This document shows, one piece after another, positions 26,252-35,070 of a stretch of DNA of 64,000 nucleotides. The DNA is from ZYF759 sp046297455 (lineage in GTDB: Bacteria > Pseudomonadota > Alphaproteobacteria > Rhizobiales > Rhizobiaceae), in assembly GCA_046297455.1 (NCBI GenBank), contig JBKBIT010000002.1, positions 62,001-126,000 of the forward strand, written 5' to 3'. A program made the translations under genes and the position numbers. Below the pieces are notes generated by a model that ran no database searches, had not been told where the DNA came from, and saw only the letters and a list, made by a program, of their open reading frames with translations. Within the stretch, counting starts at the first letter, position 1; every line of letters begins with the position of its first letter.

Positions 26252-28207
26252 TCACTGGGCCGAGCGAAGGACAGAACTCTCGGGCAGCATGCCCATGGCG
26301 TGCTCCAAAGATACAGGGGGACTGAAGAAGTAGCCCTGCATGGCCTTGCACCCCAGAGAACGCACGATGTCAACTTGCTGCTGGGTCTCCAACCCTTCCA
26401 CCACGGAATCCAGCCCCAGATTGTTGGCAAGATCGATAATCGTCTTGACGATGCTGAGCGACACCGGCATCGCCTCGATATTGGTCAGGAAGCTGCGATC
26501 CACCTTGATCCTGTCCAGCGGCAGACGGTGCACATAGCCGAGGCTGGAATAGCCCGTCCCAAAATCGTCGAGCGCAATCTCCACGCCGAGCCGCTTGAGC
26601 AGTTCGAGCGATTCGACCGCAAGTTCGAAATCATGCATCACCGCCGTCTCGGTGATCTCCAGCGTGATGCGCGATGGATCGACGCCGCTCTGGTCGATCA
26701 CCGACACAAGCCGCAACAGTGAGGTCCGCGACGTGATGTCCCGCGCGGAAAGATTGAACGAAACCCTGATATGGCTCGGCCAGAAAGAAGCTGCCTCAAG
26801 AGCCTTCCCAAGGAGAACCTGCGTGATCGTGTTGATCAGGTCGCTGCGTTCGGCGATCGTGATGAAGGTGGCCGGCGGGACGATGCCGAGCACGGGGGAC
26901 GACCAGCGAGCCAGCGCCTCGAAGGCAACGATCTTGCCGCTCCCCGCCTCCATAAGTGGCTGAAAGACCAGGAATAGTTCCTCATCCAGATTGGCGCGCC
27001 GCAGCTCCTGCTCGATCCTGATTGTCTCGCGCAACTGCGTCTCAAGGCCTTCCGAAAACACAACCACGCCGCCGCGGTGCGATTGTTTGGCCTTGTAGAG
27101 CGCGTAATCGGCACGTTCCACGAGATGGGCAAACCCATCGCCCGAACAGGCGTTAACAGCCAACCCAAGGCTTCCAGAAAGCTTGGCCGTAGCCTCTGGC
27201 ATCTCGTAGGGCAGCGCCAGAGACGCACAGATCCTTTCACCCAATGCAACCAGCTCATCCTCGGCAACTGCGCCTTCGATAAGCAGGCCAAACTCATCGC
27301 CACCCAGCCGGGCAACAAACACGTTCTCGCTGGTGAATGTTCGAAGACGCTGTCCAACCTCCATCAGCACCTTGTCGCCGACGGCGTGCCCGAACAGGTC
27401 GTTGATCGGCTTGAAGCCATCCAGATCGACCAGTCCGACGGCAAAGCCGTTCTCATCCTTCTCGCCGGCACCGTCCATCCGCTTCTCTAGCCGCGCGAAG
27501 AACTGGCGTCTGTTCGGCAGATCGGTCAGGCTGTCCATGTTCGCCAGCCGCAGATTCTCGTCCGAAAGCAGCTGGGTCTCCAGTTGCTTGGCGATCAGTT
27601 CCTTGCGCGACTTGATCATGGCCGCGAAGGTGCGATAGTTGACGAAGAGAATGTAGATCATCGCCGTCGAGACAAGGATCACATTCACCGTTATCGCGGC
27701 AAAAACGGGGTTGCCTACGGTGCCGAAGAAGCCGGCAAACAGCGCCATGACGACCGCAGTGACCATCAGCGCGGCCGCCGGAACATGCATCAGGCAAAAG
27801 ATGCAGCTGATGACGGTGATGCCCATGAAGAAAGCGACATAGGTCTGCCGATAGGCGTCCCCATAGGGATACAGAGCCAGCGACCAGGTCGCAAAAGCCA
27901 CGCCGAGCACGAAGGCCAGATAAACGACGCTGCGCAGGCGGCGGGCAGCCTTGTCGCCGTCCACGATCTCGGCACGCGTGCGCCACCACATCACCAATCG
28001 GCCAAGGCAGAAGGCCGTCAACGCAGCTGGCACATAAATCGTCAGGTAGTCAGGCGCATGACCCACGAATGTCGTTGCGATGGCAATCATGCTGACCAGC
28101 AACGTCAAATAGAGCAGCGGAATCTGACGTGAAAATGCGTCAAGCTGTGCGCGCAGCAGTTCGGGATTGTCCCGCCTGACCGCCAGCATATCAAACAGCT
28201 GCTTCAT
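26252..28207 (-). CDS. Membrane GGDEF-EAL cyclic-di-GMP protein
   Basis: A 651-residue inner-membrane protein. The N-terminal ~195 residues contain about six TMs (for example ILLVSTAMIYILFVN before the catalytic part), followed by a GGDEF domain (ARLGGDEFG, diguanylate cyclase) at about 215-375 and an EAL domain (FEALARW, NLS, LEITET, LDDFGTG, KVDRSF, EGLE, GYFFSPPV) at about 390-640. Both signatures are intact, so it may make and break cyclic-di-GMP. No RxxD inhibitory site is visible before GGDEF. It is 305 nt downstream of another GGDEF gene, on the same strand. Confidence 0.93.
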   Translation of the reverse strand: MKQLFDMLAVRRDNPELLRAQLDAFSRQIPLLYLTLLVSMIAIATTFVGHAPDYLTIYVPAALTAFCLGRLVMWWRTRAEIVDGDKAARRLRSVVYLAFVLGVAFATWSLALYPYGDAYRQTYVAFFMGITVISCIFCLMHVPAAALMVTAVVMALFAGFFGTVGNPVFAAITVNVILVSTAMIYILFVNYRTFAAMIKSRKELIAKQLETQLLSDENLRLANMDSLTDLPNRRQFFARLEKRMDGAGEKDENGFAVGLVDLDGFKPINDLFGHAVGDKVLMEVGQRLRTFTSENVFVARLGGDEFGLLIEGAVAEDELVALGERICASLALPYEMPEATAKLSGSLGLAVNACSGDGFAHLVERADYALYKAKQSHRGGVVVFSEGLETQLRETIRIEQELRRANLDEELFLVFQPLMEAGSGKIVAFEALARWSSPVLGIVPPATFITIAERSDLINTITQVLLGKALEAASFWPSHIRVSFNLSARDITSRTSLLRLVSVIDQSGVDPSRITLEITETAVMHDFELAVESLELLKRLGVEIALDDFGTGYSSLGYVHRLPLDRIKVDRSFLTNIEAMPVSLSIVKTIIDLANNLGLDSVVEGLETQQQVDIVRSLGCKAMQGYFFSPPVSLEHAMGMLPESSVLRSAQ

Positions 28208-28512
28208 GCCTGCCCGTCTCCCGCCATTAGGGCAGTGTATACACGATCATCTTTTAAGGCGTGGTAAAGCCCAGCAACATTTGATGATCTCCATGGTCGT
28301 CATCCAGCCAATCGAATCAAAGGCACAGTCGAGATTTGCATCGCCCTGACATATGCTCGCCACCCGATGATGACGGCCAGACGTCGATCAATATCGTCCG
28401 GGCGTGACGGGGAAAAACTTCGCAGTTTGCCACCTGAACTCGTTGTCGATCACTCATGCCGGCTTGCGTTTCCGCCGGACGAAGCATGCTGTGTATCGGC
28501 CAGGAACCCGCC
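28208..28512. other. Intergenic stretch between two cyclic-di-GMP genes
   Basis: 305 bp between the two minus-strand GGDEF genes. I see no convincing gene, terminator or regulatory site. Short open frames here run into the 3' end of the neighbour and lack ribosome sites. Confidence 0.6.
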
Positions 28513-29991
28513 TCAGGCGACTGCGGCCAACGGCGCCGACGCGTTCGTCTCGGAGATCGTGCAACGCCCCCGTCCGGCGCGCTTGGACGCGTAGAGCACC
28601 TGGTCGGCAGCGTTGATGATCTCTTTTGCCGTGATCCCGTTTGAAGGCCAGATCGACACGCCGATCGAAGCGCCGATCTTCAGGTCGTTTCCTTCGAACC
28701 TCACCGGCGCGACGGCGTCGGAGATGAGTCGGTTGCCCAGTTCCAACAGTGTCCTTGGTTCGATACCCTGACAGACCAGCACCACGAATTCGTCGCCGCC
28801 GACGCGTGCCACCAGTCCCTTGTTGCCCACCCGATCGGCAAACCGGCGGGCAGTGGCGACAAGTACCGCGTCGCCGGCATTGTGGCCGTAAGTGTCGTTC
28901 ACGGCCTTGAAGCGATCGAGGTCGATGCACATCACCGCGAATCCCTCCGCGGGCGCCAGCTTGATCTTGCGGTCCAGAAAGGCATCGAAGCGCACACGGT
29001 TGGCAAGTCCGGTAAGGGGATCCTGGTTGGCAAGTCGATGGTTCTTCTCCTCGCTGGCGGCGAGTTCGGCCAGTGCAACCCGGTAGCGCCGCAGCATGAC
29101 CGCCAGCAACGCCATGATCGTCGTGACAAGGAGCAGCGCGGACAGCCAGACCGAGCGCAGGATTTCGCTTCGCGGATCGGGCTGGTCCCACAACAAGGAG
29201 AATGCTGCTGCATCCTTCAGATGGGATCTGACGTCCAGGCGCGCCTCAAGCGCAGGTGCGTCCTCGATCCCACTGACTCTGAAGCCTGAAAGGTTGAGCC
29301 GTCGGACTGCGGTATCCAGACCCCCGCGATCGAGCGCCCTGAAAGCAACATGGACGTGGCCATCGCCTTCCATGAATATGCCGTCATCGGCCCACGGCAC
29401 GATGAACTGCGCCAGAACCATGCCGAATTGGCCGTCGAGCGTCCCAAAATCGCTGAAGACATATCGTTCCCGGGAATTGCTCCGCGCATTGTCGAACTCC
29501 CACCCCTCGGGCAGCGAAGGCAGCGTCTCGTGGAAATAGTCTCGGGCGCGCGCCGCGGCGTGCACCGCCACGCCGGCCAACGGCAGAGCTTGCGGATCGT
29601 CCGTCTCGATGCCGTCGCGCATGGCAAATCGGAATGTATCGTTCCCATCGACAACCAGAACCTGACGCAAGCCATAGTCGTTGGCGATCCAGTGCTTCAT
29701 GTCCTCGATCATGAAAACGAGGCTTGGCTGCCTGCGGGCCAACGTGACAAGCCCATCAAGCGACGTGGTTGCCTCGTTCATCACGTAGGCGGCCTGCCGA
29801 CGTTGGCTTTCCAGTTCGGCTTTCAGAAGACGAAAATCCGACTCCAGAGCGATCCGGTTTGCCGTCACGCTGGCGCGATCAACGATGAACGATAGCGCCA
29901 ATGCGAAAGCAAACACCGTAAGGCCCGCGGCAACATAGATGTCGCGCTGCAGTTTCCGGGGATTGGCTCTGCCGTCTATCCGGTCCATCAC
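28513..29991 (-). CDS. Diguanylate cyclase with periplasmic sensor
   Basis: A 492-residue protein: TM1 near residues 15-35, a large periplasmic domain to about 280 (CHASE4-like length and pattern, with QVLVVDGNDTFRF), TM2 (LSALLLVTTIMALLAVML), then a GGDEF domain from about 325, with LTGLANRVRFDAFLD and ARVGGDEFVVLV intact. The I-site RxxD is not seen. Predicted output: ligand-responsive synthesis of cyclic-di-GMP. It stands upstream of the GGDEF-EAL gene on the same strand, and together they would form a sensing pair. The ligand is unknown. Confidence 0.9.
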   Translation of the reverse strand: MMDRIDGRANPRKLQRDIYVAAGLTVFAFALALSFIVDRASVTANRIALESDFRLLKAELESQRRQAAYVMNEATTSLDGLVTLARRQPSLVFMIEDMKHWIANDYGLRQVLVVDGNDTFRFAMRDGIETDDPQALPLAGVAVHAAARARDYFHETLPSLPEGWEFDNARSNSRERYVFSDFGTLDGQFGMVLAQFIVPWADDGIFMEGDGHVHVAFRALDRGGLDTAVRRLNLSGFRVSGIEDAPALEARLDVRSHLKDAAAFSLLWDQPDPRSEILRSVWLSALLLVTTIMALLAVMLRRYRVALAELAASEEKNHRLANQDPLTGLANRVRFDAFLDRKIKLAPAEGFAVMCIDLDRFKAVNDTYGHNAGDAVLVATARRFADRVGNKGLVARVGGDEFVVLVCQGIEPRTLLELGNRLISDAVAPVRFEGNDLKIGASIGVSIWPSNGITAKEIINAADQVLYASKRAGRGRCTISETNASAPLAAVA

Positions 29992-30076
29992 TCACCTCAC
30001 GCAAGGGAAGGTAAGCGACAAACTTCAACATTGGATTGCCGGCTTTGGTTAGCGCAAAGCTAACGACACTTGCAGC

Positions 30077-31756
30077 CTATGACCTATCCCGGAACCGGTT
30101 CGTGATCGGGTAGCGGCGGTCGCGCCCGAAATTCTTGCGGGTGATCTTCACGCCGGGCGCGGCCTGCCGGCGCTTGTATTCGGCGATGTAGAGCAGATGC
30201 TCGATCCGATGGACAAGTTCACGATCGTGGCCGCGCGCTACGATCTCGTCGACGCCCATCTCACCCTCCACCAGGCATTCCAGAATGTCATCGAGGACGG
30301 GATAAGGCGGCAGCGAATCCTGGTCGGTCTGGTCCGGGCGAAGTTCGGCCGTGGGGGCCTTGTCGATGATGTTTTGTGGGATCACCTCGCCGGCCGGCCC
30401 CAGCGCCCCGTTCGGCAGGTGATGGTTGCGCCAGCGCGACAGCGCATAGACCTGCATCTTGTAGAGATCCTTGATCGGGTTGAACCCGCCATTCATGTCG
30501 CCGTAAAGCGTGGCGTAGCCGACCGACATCTCGGACTTGTTGCCGGTGGTCACCACCATGGAGCCGAACTTGTTGGAGACCGCCATCAGGATGGTTCCGC
30601 GCGCGCGGCTCTGCAGGTTTTCCTCCGTCACGTCGCTCTCTGTGCCCTGAAAAAGCTGGGTCAGGGCATGGGTAAAGCCTTCGACCGGCTCTGCGATGGC
30701 CACCGTGTCGTGGCGGATGCCGAGCGCGCGGGCACAATCCTCGGCGTCCTTGAGCGAATCCTTCGAGGTATAGCGATAGGGCATCATCAGCGTGCGCACG
30801 CGATCGGCGCCCAGCGCATCCACCGCAAGGGCCGCGCAGATGGCGGAATCGATGCCGCCGGACAGGCCCAGCACCACGTCCTTGAAGCCGTTCTTGTCGA
30901 CATAGTCGCGTAGGCCCAGCATGCAGGCGGTATAGTCGGCTTCCTCACTGTCGGGCAGCGCAACGACGGGAGCATCGACGCAACGCCATTCCTCGTCCTG
31001 GCGCTGCCATTCGGTCAGGAACAGACCCGCCGCGAATTGCGGCGCCTGGAAGGCGAGCGTCCGGTCCGCCTGAAGCGCGAAGGATGCGCCGTCGAAGACG
31101 AGTTCATCCTGGCCGCCGAGCTGGTTGGCGTAGAGGATCGGCAGTCCGCTCTCGACGACCTGCCGCACGACAACCTGCTGACGCACGTCCGCCTTGCCGC
31201 GATAGTAGGGCGAGCCGTTGGCGACGAGCAGGATCTCGGCCCCGCTTTCAGCCAGCGTCTCGCAGATGCCAAGATCGCCCCAGATGTCCTCGCAGATCGG
31301 AAAGCCGATGCGCACGCCGCGCACCCCGACCGGGCCCTGGATTTCCGGTCCGGACTGAAAGACCCGCTTTTCGTCGAACTCGCCGTAATTGGGCAGGTCG
31401 ATCTTGAAGCGCTCGGCTGTTTTCTCGCCCGCGTCGGCCACCACCAGCGCGTTGTGCAGCCCGCTCGCACGCTTCAACGGCGTGCCGATGGCGATGGCCG
31501 GACCACCATCGGCGGTATCCGCCACCAGCGCCTCGACGGCCTCTTCGCACGCCTTCACGAAGGCAGGCTTCAGGATCAGGTCCTCCGGCGGGTAGCCGGC
31601 AATAAAGAGCTCGGTGAAGAGGACGAGATCGGCCCCCTGCCCCGCCGCGTCCTGTCTGGCTGCCCGGGCCTTGGCAAGATTGCCGGCGACGTCGCCGACG
31701 GTCGGGTTCAACTGGGCGACGGCGATGCGCAATGGCGTGGTCCTTGGAGCTGTCAT
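30077..31756 (-). CDS. nadE: Glutamine-dependent NAD+ synthase
   Basis: A 559-residue enzyme of NAD synthesis that amidates deamido-NAD. An N-terminal nitrilase/amidohydrolase domain (about 1-260) has the triad Glu in FTELFIAGYPPEDL, Lys in KIDLPNYGEFDEKR and Cys in FPICEDIWG; the C-terminal synthetase domain has GLSGGIDSA (PP-loop) and TGNKSEMSVGYATLYGD. The gene lies 9 nt after the Lrp-type regulator on the same strand, so both may be co-transcribed. Length fits the family. The start ATG is consistent with the conserved LRIAVAQLNPTVGD. Confidence 0.96.
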   Translation of the reverse strand: MTAPRTTPLRIAVAQLNPTVGDVAGNLAKARAARQDAAGQGADLVLFTELFIAGYPPEDLILKPAFVKACEEAVEALVADTADGGPAIAIGTPLKRASGLHNALVVADAGEKTAERFKIDLPNYGEFDEKRVFQSGPEIQGPVGVRGVRIGFPICEDIWGDLGICETLAESGAEILLVANGSPYYRGKADVRQQVVVRQVVESGLPILYANQLGGQDELVFDGASFALQADRTLAFQAPQFAAGLFLTEWQRQDEEWRCVDAPVVALPDSEEADYTACMLGLRDYVDKNGFKDVVLGLSGGIDSAICAALAVDALGADRVRTLMMPYRYTSKDSLKDAEDCARALGIRHDTVAIAEPVEGFTHALTQLFQGTESDVTEENLQSRARGTILMAVSNKFGSMVVTTGNKSEMSVGYATLYGDMNGGFNPIKDLYKMQVYALSRWRNHHLPNGALGPAGEVIPQNIIDKAPTAELRPDQTDQDSLPPYPVLDDILECLVEGEMGVDEIVARGHDRELVHRIEHLLYIAEYKRRQAAPGVKITRKNFGRDRRYPITNRFRDRS

Positions 31757-31765
31757 GCTGGCGGT

Positions 31766-32251
31766 CTAGCGCGCGGCCGGCGCGCGGGCAATGGGAAGCT
31801 CGGTCGTGTCCTTCACGGCCTCCAGCACGAAGCTGGTGCGAATGTCCTGGACCCCCGGCAGCTTGAGGAGAACGCCTTGCGCCAGCATCGAGTAGGCATC
31901 GATATCGGCCACCACCACCCGCAGCAGGAAGTCAAACTGGCCGGCCGTCACGAAGCAGCCGGTGATCGAGGGTTCGCGCATCACCGCCTGCTTGAAACGC
32001 GCGACGATGTCATCGCCGGCCACTTGCGGCACCTTGACCTCGACATAGGCTGTCAGGCCAAGGCCGAGCTTCGGTGCGTCGAGCAGCGCGGCATAGCGCC
32101 GGATGAAGCCGGCGGCCTCCAGCTGCTTCACCCGGCGCAGGCAGGGACTGGGCGACATGCCAATTCGCTCGGCGAGCGCCACGTTGGAAAGGCTGCCGTC
32201 CTTCTGCAATTCGGACAGGATGCGCAGGTCGCTGAGGCTCAACGCGGTCAT
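31766..32251 (-). CDS. Lrp/AsnC family transcriptional regulator
   Basis: A 161-residue feast/famine regulator: N-terminal winged HTH (ILSELQKDGSLSNVALAERIGMSPSPCLRRVKQLEAAG) and a C-terminal RAM ligand domain (SITGCFVTAGQFDFLLRVVV, LLKLPGVQDIRTSFVL). Members sense amino acids as octamers. It is divergent from the ammonia-lyase gene with 126 nt between starts, where an inverted repeat GGGTCAT/ATGACCC lies. The likely target is the lyase (control by aromatic or other amino acid, inference), and nadE follows downstream on the same strand. Confidence 0.93.
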   Translation of the reverse strand: MTALSLSDLRILSELQKDGSLSNVALAERIGMSPSPCLRRVKQLEAAGFIRRYAALLDAPKLGLGLTAYVEVKVPQVAGDDIVARFKQAVMREPSITGCFVTAGQFDFLLRVVVADIDAYSMLAQGVLLKLPGVQDIRTSFVLEAVKDTTELPIARAPAAR

Positions 32252-32275
32252 CTCATATCGCTCCGACGCAGCAAT

Positions 32276-32333
32276 GGGTCATATCATGATCAGTACAGAG
32301 CATTATCCTGCCCGAAAAGCCATGAAATGACCC
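32276..32333. promoter_or_regulatory. Inverted repeat in the Lrp/ammonia-lyase divergent promoter region
   Basis: GGGTCAT (32276-32282) and ATGACCC (32327-32333) are a perfect 7-bp inverted repeat, 51 bp from centre to centre (about five helical turns). A palindromic ATCATGAT lies inside at 32284-32291. Position between the divergent starts and helical phasing fit an Lrp-type operator; this is inference. Confidence 0.35.
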
Positions 32334-32377
32334 GCAGCCCTTCATATTCTGGCGTCAACGGAAATTCGGAGGACATC

Positions 32378-34027
32378 ATGACCATCATTATCAAGGGCGA
32401 CGGGCTCTCGATCGGCGACATCCGCGCCGTGGCGAAGGGTGCGAAAGTCGAGCTCACCGACGACCCCACCATCATCGACCGCATGCATCGCTCGCGCGCC
32501 GTCATCCAGAATGCGCTCGACAAGGGCGAACAGGTCTATGGCGTGACGACGCTTTTCGGCGGCATGGCCGACCAATATGTCAGCCACGAGCAACTGGTCG
32601 AAGTTCAGCGCATCGCCATGTGGCACCACAAGAGCACCACCGGCCCACGCCTGCCGGCCGAGGACGTGCGCGCGGCCATGCTGCTGCGCGCCAACTCGCT
32701 CATGAAGGGTGCGTCGGGCATCCGGCTCGAGATCGTCGAGCGCTTCGTCGCCTTCCTCAATGCCGGCGCCCATCCGCATGTCCACCAGCGCGGCTCGATC
32801 GGCGCGTCTGGCGACCTCGTGCCGCTGTCCTACATCGCGGGTGCGGTGTTGGGTCTTGCGCCCGACTTCAAGGTCGAAATGGGCGGGGAGGATATCGATT
32901 CCCACACCGCGCTTTCCCGGATGGGCCTCAAGCCGCTGGAGCCAGGACCGAAGGAAGGGCTGGCGCTCAACAATGGCACCGGCGCCTGTACTGGCATCGC
33001 CGCCAACTCCGTGGCGCGCGCGCTCGACATGACCGCGCTCACCATCGGCATCCATGCGCTCTATGCCCAGGCGATGCTGGCCACCGACCAGAGTTTCGCG
33101 CCCTTCATCCACGCGATGAAGCCGCATGCGGGCCAGGTCTGGACGGCCGAGCAGATGGCTGCCTTGCTCACCGGGTCCAAGGTCATCCGCTCGGAAGCCG
33201 GCGGCGAGCGCGGCCACCGCATCGGCAAGCTGGTGCAGGACCGCTACTCGCTGCGCTGCATGCCGCAATTCATGGGACCGATCGTCGACGGGCTGGTAAC
33301 CGCCGCCCAGCAGATCGAGGTCGAGGCGAACTGCGCTAACGACAACCCGCTGATCGATCCCGACACGGGCGAGGTGCTGCACACCGGCAACTTCCTTGCG
33401 CAATATACCGGCGTGGCGATGGATTCCGTGCGCTACCTGATCGGGCTGATGGCCAAGCATGTCGACGCCCAAATCTCGCTGCTGTTCACGCCGGAATTCA
33501 GCTATGGCCTGAGCCCGTCTCTGGTCGGCAACATGGAGGCCGGCACCAATGTCGGCTTCAAGTCGCTACAGATCGGCGGCAACCAGATGATGCCGCTCAT
33601 CTCGTTCTACGGCCAGTCGGTGGTCGACCGCTTCCCGACCCACGCCGACCAGTTCAACCAGAACATCAACAGCCAGGCGATGAACGCGGCCAATCTGGCG
33701 CGCGAGAGCCTGGACGTGCTGGAGCACTATCTGTCGATGGCACTGCTCGTCGGGGTGCAGGCGGTGGAGTTGCGCGCCAAGCTGACCGCCGACAGCTACG
33801 ACGCTCGCGCGGTCCTGTCGGAGGGAACGGCAAAATTCTACGTCGCCGCCCGCGAAGCCGCATCCGGCGCGCCGCAGGCCGACCGGCCGATCCACTGGAA
33901 CGATCTGGAGGCCTTCATCCAGCCGAAGGTGGAAGGGATTCTGGAAAGCGTATCGTCCGGTGGCGCGGTGATGGAAGCGATCGCGCCCGTGCGTCAGTCG
34001 CTCGCCAGCTTCGCCTCGCGCGGCTGA
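32378..34027 (+). CDS. Aromatic amino acid ammonia-lyase family protein (HAL/PAL/TAL)
   Basis: A 549-residue member of the histidine/phenylalanine/tyrosine ammonia-lyase family, which eliminates ammonia from an aromatic amino acid using an MIO cofactor self-formed from ASG. ASG is at residues 143-145 in GSIGASGDLVPL; the catalytic Tyr54 is in YGVTTLFG; the later NDNPLIDP and GNFLAQYTG, FGKS-like Tyr/Gln region (QFNQNINSQ) are present. Residues His83-His84 lie in the selectivity-loop region, as in tyrosine ammonia-lyases, but substrate specificity is uncertain. GGAGG at 32368-32372 fixes the ATG. The frame is open upstream over the antisense of nadE/Lrp, which is not coding. The end overlaps the LysR gene by 34 bp. 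Confidence 0.92.
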   Translation: MTIIIKGDGLSIGDIRAVAKGAKVELTDDPTIIDRMHRSRAVIQNALDKGEQVYGVTTLFGGMADQYVSHEQLVEVQRIAMWHHKSTTGPRLPAEDVRAAMLLRANSLMKGASGIRLEIVERFVAFLNAGAHPHVHQRGSIGASGDLVPLSYIAGAVLGLAPDFKVEMGGEDIDSHTALSRMGLKPLEPGPKEGLALNNGTGACTGIAANSVARALDMTALTIGIHALYAQAMLATDQSFAPFIHAMKPHAGQVWTAEQMAALLTGSKVIRSEAGGERGHRIGKLVQDRYSLRCMPQFMGPIVDGLVTAAQQIEVEANCANDNPLIDPDTGEVLHTGNFLAQYTGVAMDSVRYLIGLMAKHVDAQISLLFTPEFSYGLSPSLVGNMEAGTNVGFKSLQIGGNQMMPLISFYGQSVVDRFPTHADQFNQNINSQAMNAANLARESLDVLEHYLSMALLVGVQAVELRAKLTADSYDARAVLSEGTAKFYVAAREAASGAPQADRPIHWNDLEAFIQPKVEGILESVSSGGAVMEAIAPVRQSLASFASRG

Positions 34028-34944
34028 CCAATACCGGCCGCGCGCTCCAGTCGCGCGGCCTCTTCCGCCACGATGTCGCGCAGCCAGCCATGCACCCGCG
34101 AATGATGCGTGCGCGTGGTCCAGAACTGGTGGACGAGGATCCGGCTGTCGAACGGCCCGGACCTGATGACCAGCTCGTCGCCGAACCCTTGCGCGATAAG
34201 GTTGGTAACGGTCGCCACGAGATCCGTGCCGGCAATCAGCCGCCCGATCTCGCCTGAACTGGGCAGATCGATGACCATGCGCGGTGCGACACCCCTCGCC
34301 TCGATCAGGTCACGGTAGCTCGGCCGCCAGGTTCCCTCGTAAGAGATGAAGACATGGGCCGCCGCGGCATAGGCCTCGAAGCTCAGTGGTCCCGATGCGA
34401 GCGGGTTGGAGGGGTCGAGAACGCAGACATAGCGGTCCTCGATCAGCCGCCTGCGAAACAGCCCGTCAAATTCAGCCGCCACCGGCGACAGAAGCAGATC
34501 GCATTCACCCTTTTGCAGCTGGCGATGGCCTTCCATGCGGGCCTGGATCACACGCAGCTTGAGATTGGGGGCGTCCGCTCTCAGCCGGCGGATCACGCCC
34601 GGCAGGATGACAGAGCGTTCGTAGTGGTTGCAGGAAATGGTGATCTCGTTCGACGCGGCAGCGGGATCGAATGCAGCCGGCTCGGCCAGTTCCGCCAGCT
34701 GATCGAACAGTCTGTCGATGCCCGCCACGATCTCCTCGCAGCGCGGGGTCGGCGCGATCCCCCTGCCCTCGCGCACGAAAAGCGGATCGCCAAATGCCTC
34801 CCGCAGCCGGCCGATCGCGTAGCTGATGGTCGACTGGTTCTGGGAAAGCCTTTCGGCCGCCGCGGTGAAGGAACCGAGGTCGTGCACCAGCTTGAGGGTG
34901 CGCAGGGTGCGGAAGTCGAGCTCGTTCAAATCGAATTTCTTCAT
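33994..34944 (-). CDS. LysR-type transcriptional regulator
   Basis: A 316-residue LysR-family regulator. The N-terminal winged HTH is LVHDLGSFTAAAERLSQNQSTISYAIGRLREAFGDPLFVR, followed by a co-inducer domain with the ITISCNHYERSVILPGVIRRL pattern. It is transcribed divergently from the three-domain fusion gene (126 nt between starts), so it probably controls that gene and perhaps the convergent ammonia-lyase. Start 34944 is at the conserved N-terminus; an ATG 18 nt upstream (34962) is possible. A TGC-N11-GCA dyad lies just upstream. Confidence 0.92.
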   Translation of the reverse strand: MKKFDLNELDFRTLRTLKLVHDLGSFTAAAERLSQNQSTISYAIGRLREAFGDPLFVREGRGIAPTPRCEEIVAGIDRLFDQLAELAEPAAFDPAAASNEITISCNHYERSVILPGVIRRLRADAPNLKLRVIQARMEGHRQLQKGECDLLLSPVAAEFDGLFRRRLIEDRYVCVLDPSNPLASGPLSFEAYAAAAHVFISYEGTWRPSYRDLIEARGVAPRMVIDLPSSGEIGRLIAGTDLVATVTNLIAQGFGDELVIRSGPFDSRILVHQFWTTRTHHSRVHGWLRDIVAEEAARLERAAGIGQPREAKLASD

Positions 34945-34961
34945 GGGAGCAATCAATCCCA

Positions 34962-34978
34962 TGCCATTGATCGATGCA
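34962..34978. promoter_or_regulatory. LysR-type operator candidate
   Basis: TGC-N11-GCA dyad (34962-34978) with the T-N11-A geometry of LTTR boxes, in the divergent gap between the LysR gene and the fusion gene. It overlaps the alternative LysR start codon, compatible with autoregulation. Confidence 0.3.
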
Positions 34979-35070
34979 ACCAGACGCGACAGGTTTGGTG
35001 AACGGGAGGAGAAGGTGGCACGCCACGCGTGCCCGATCCTCCTCGCGCATGCCACAGTCGGAGGAAACGC

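Noticed and set aside
31037..32377. Long upstream extension of the ammonia-lyase frame
   Set aside because: It is antisense to nadE and the Lrp-type gene. GGAGG directly before ATG 32378 and the conserved N-terminus set the real start.
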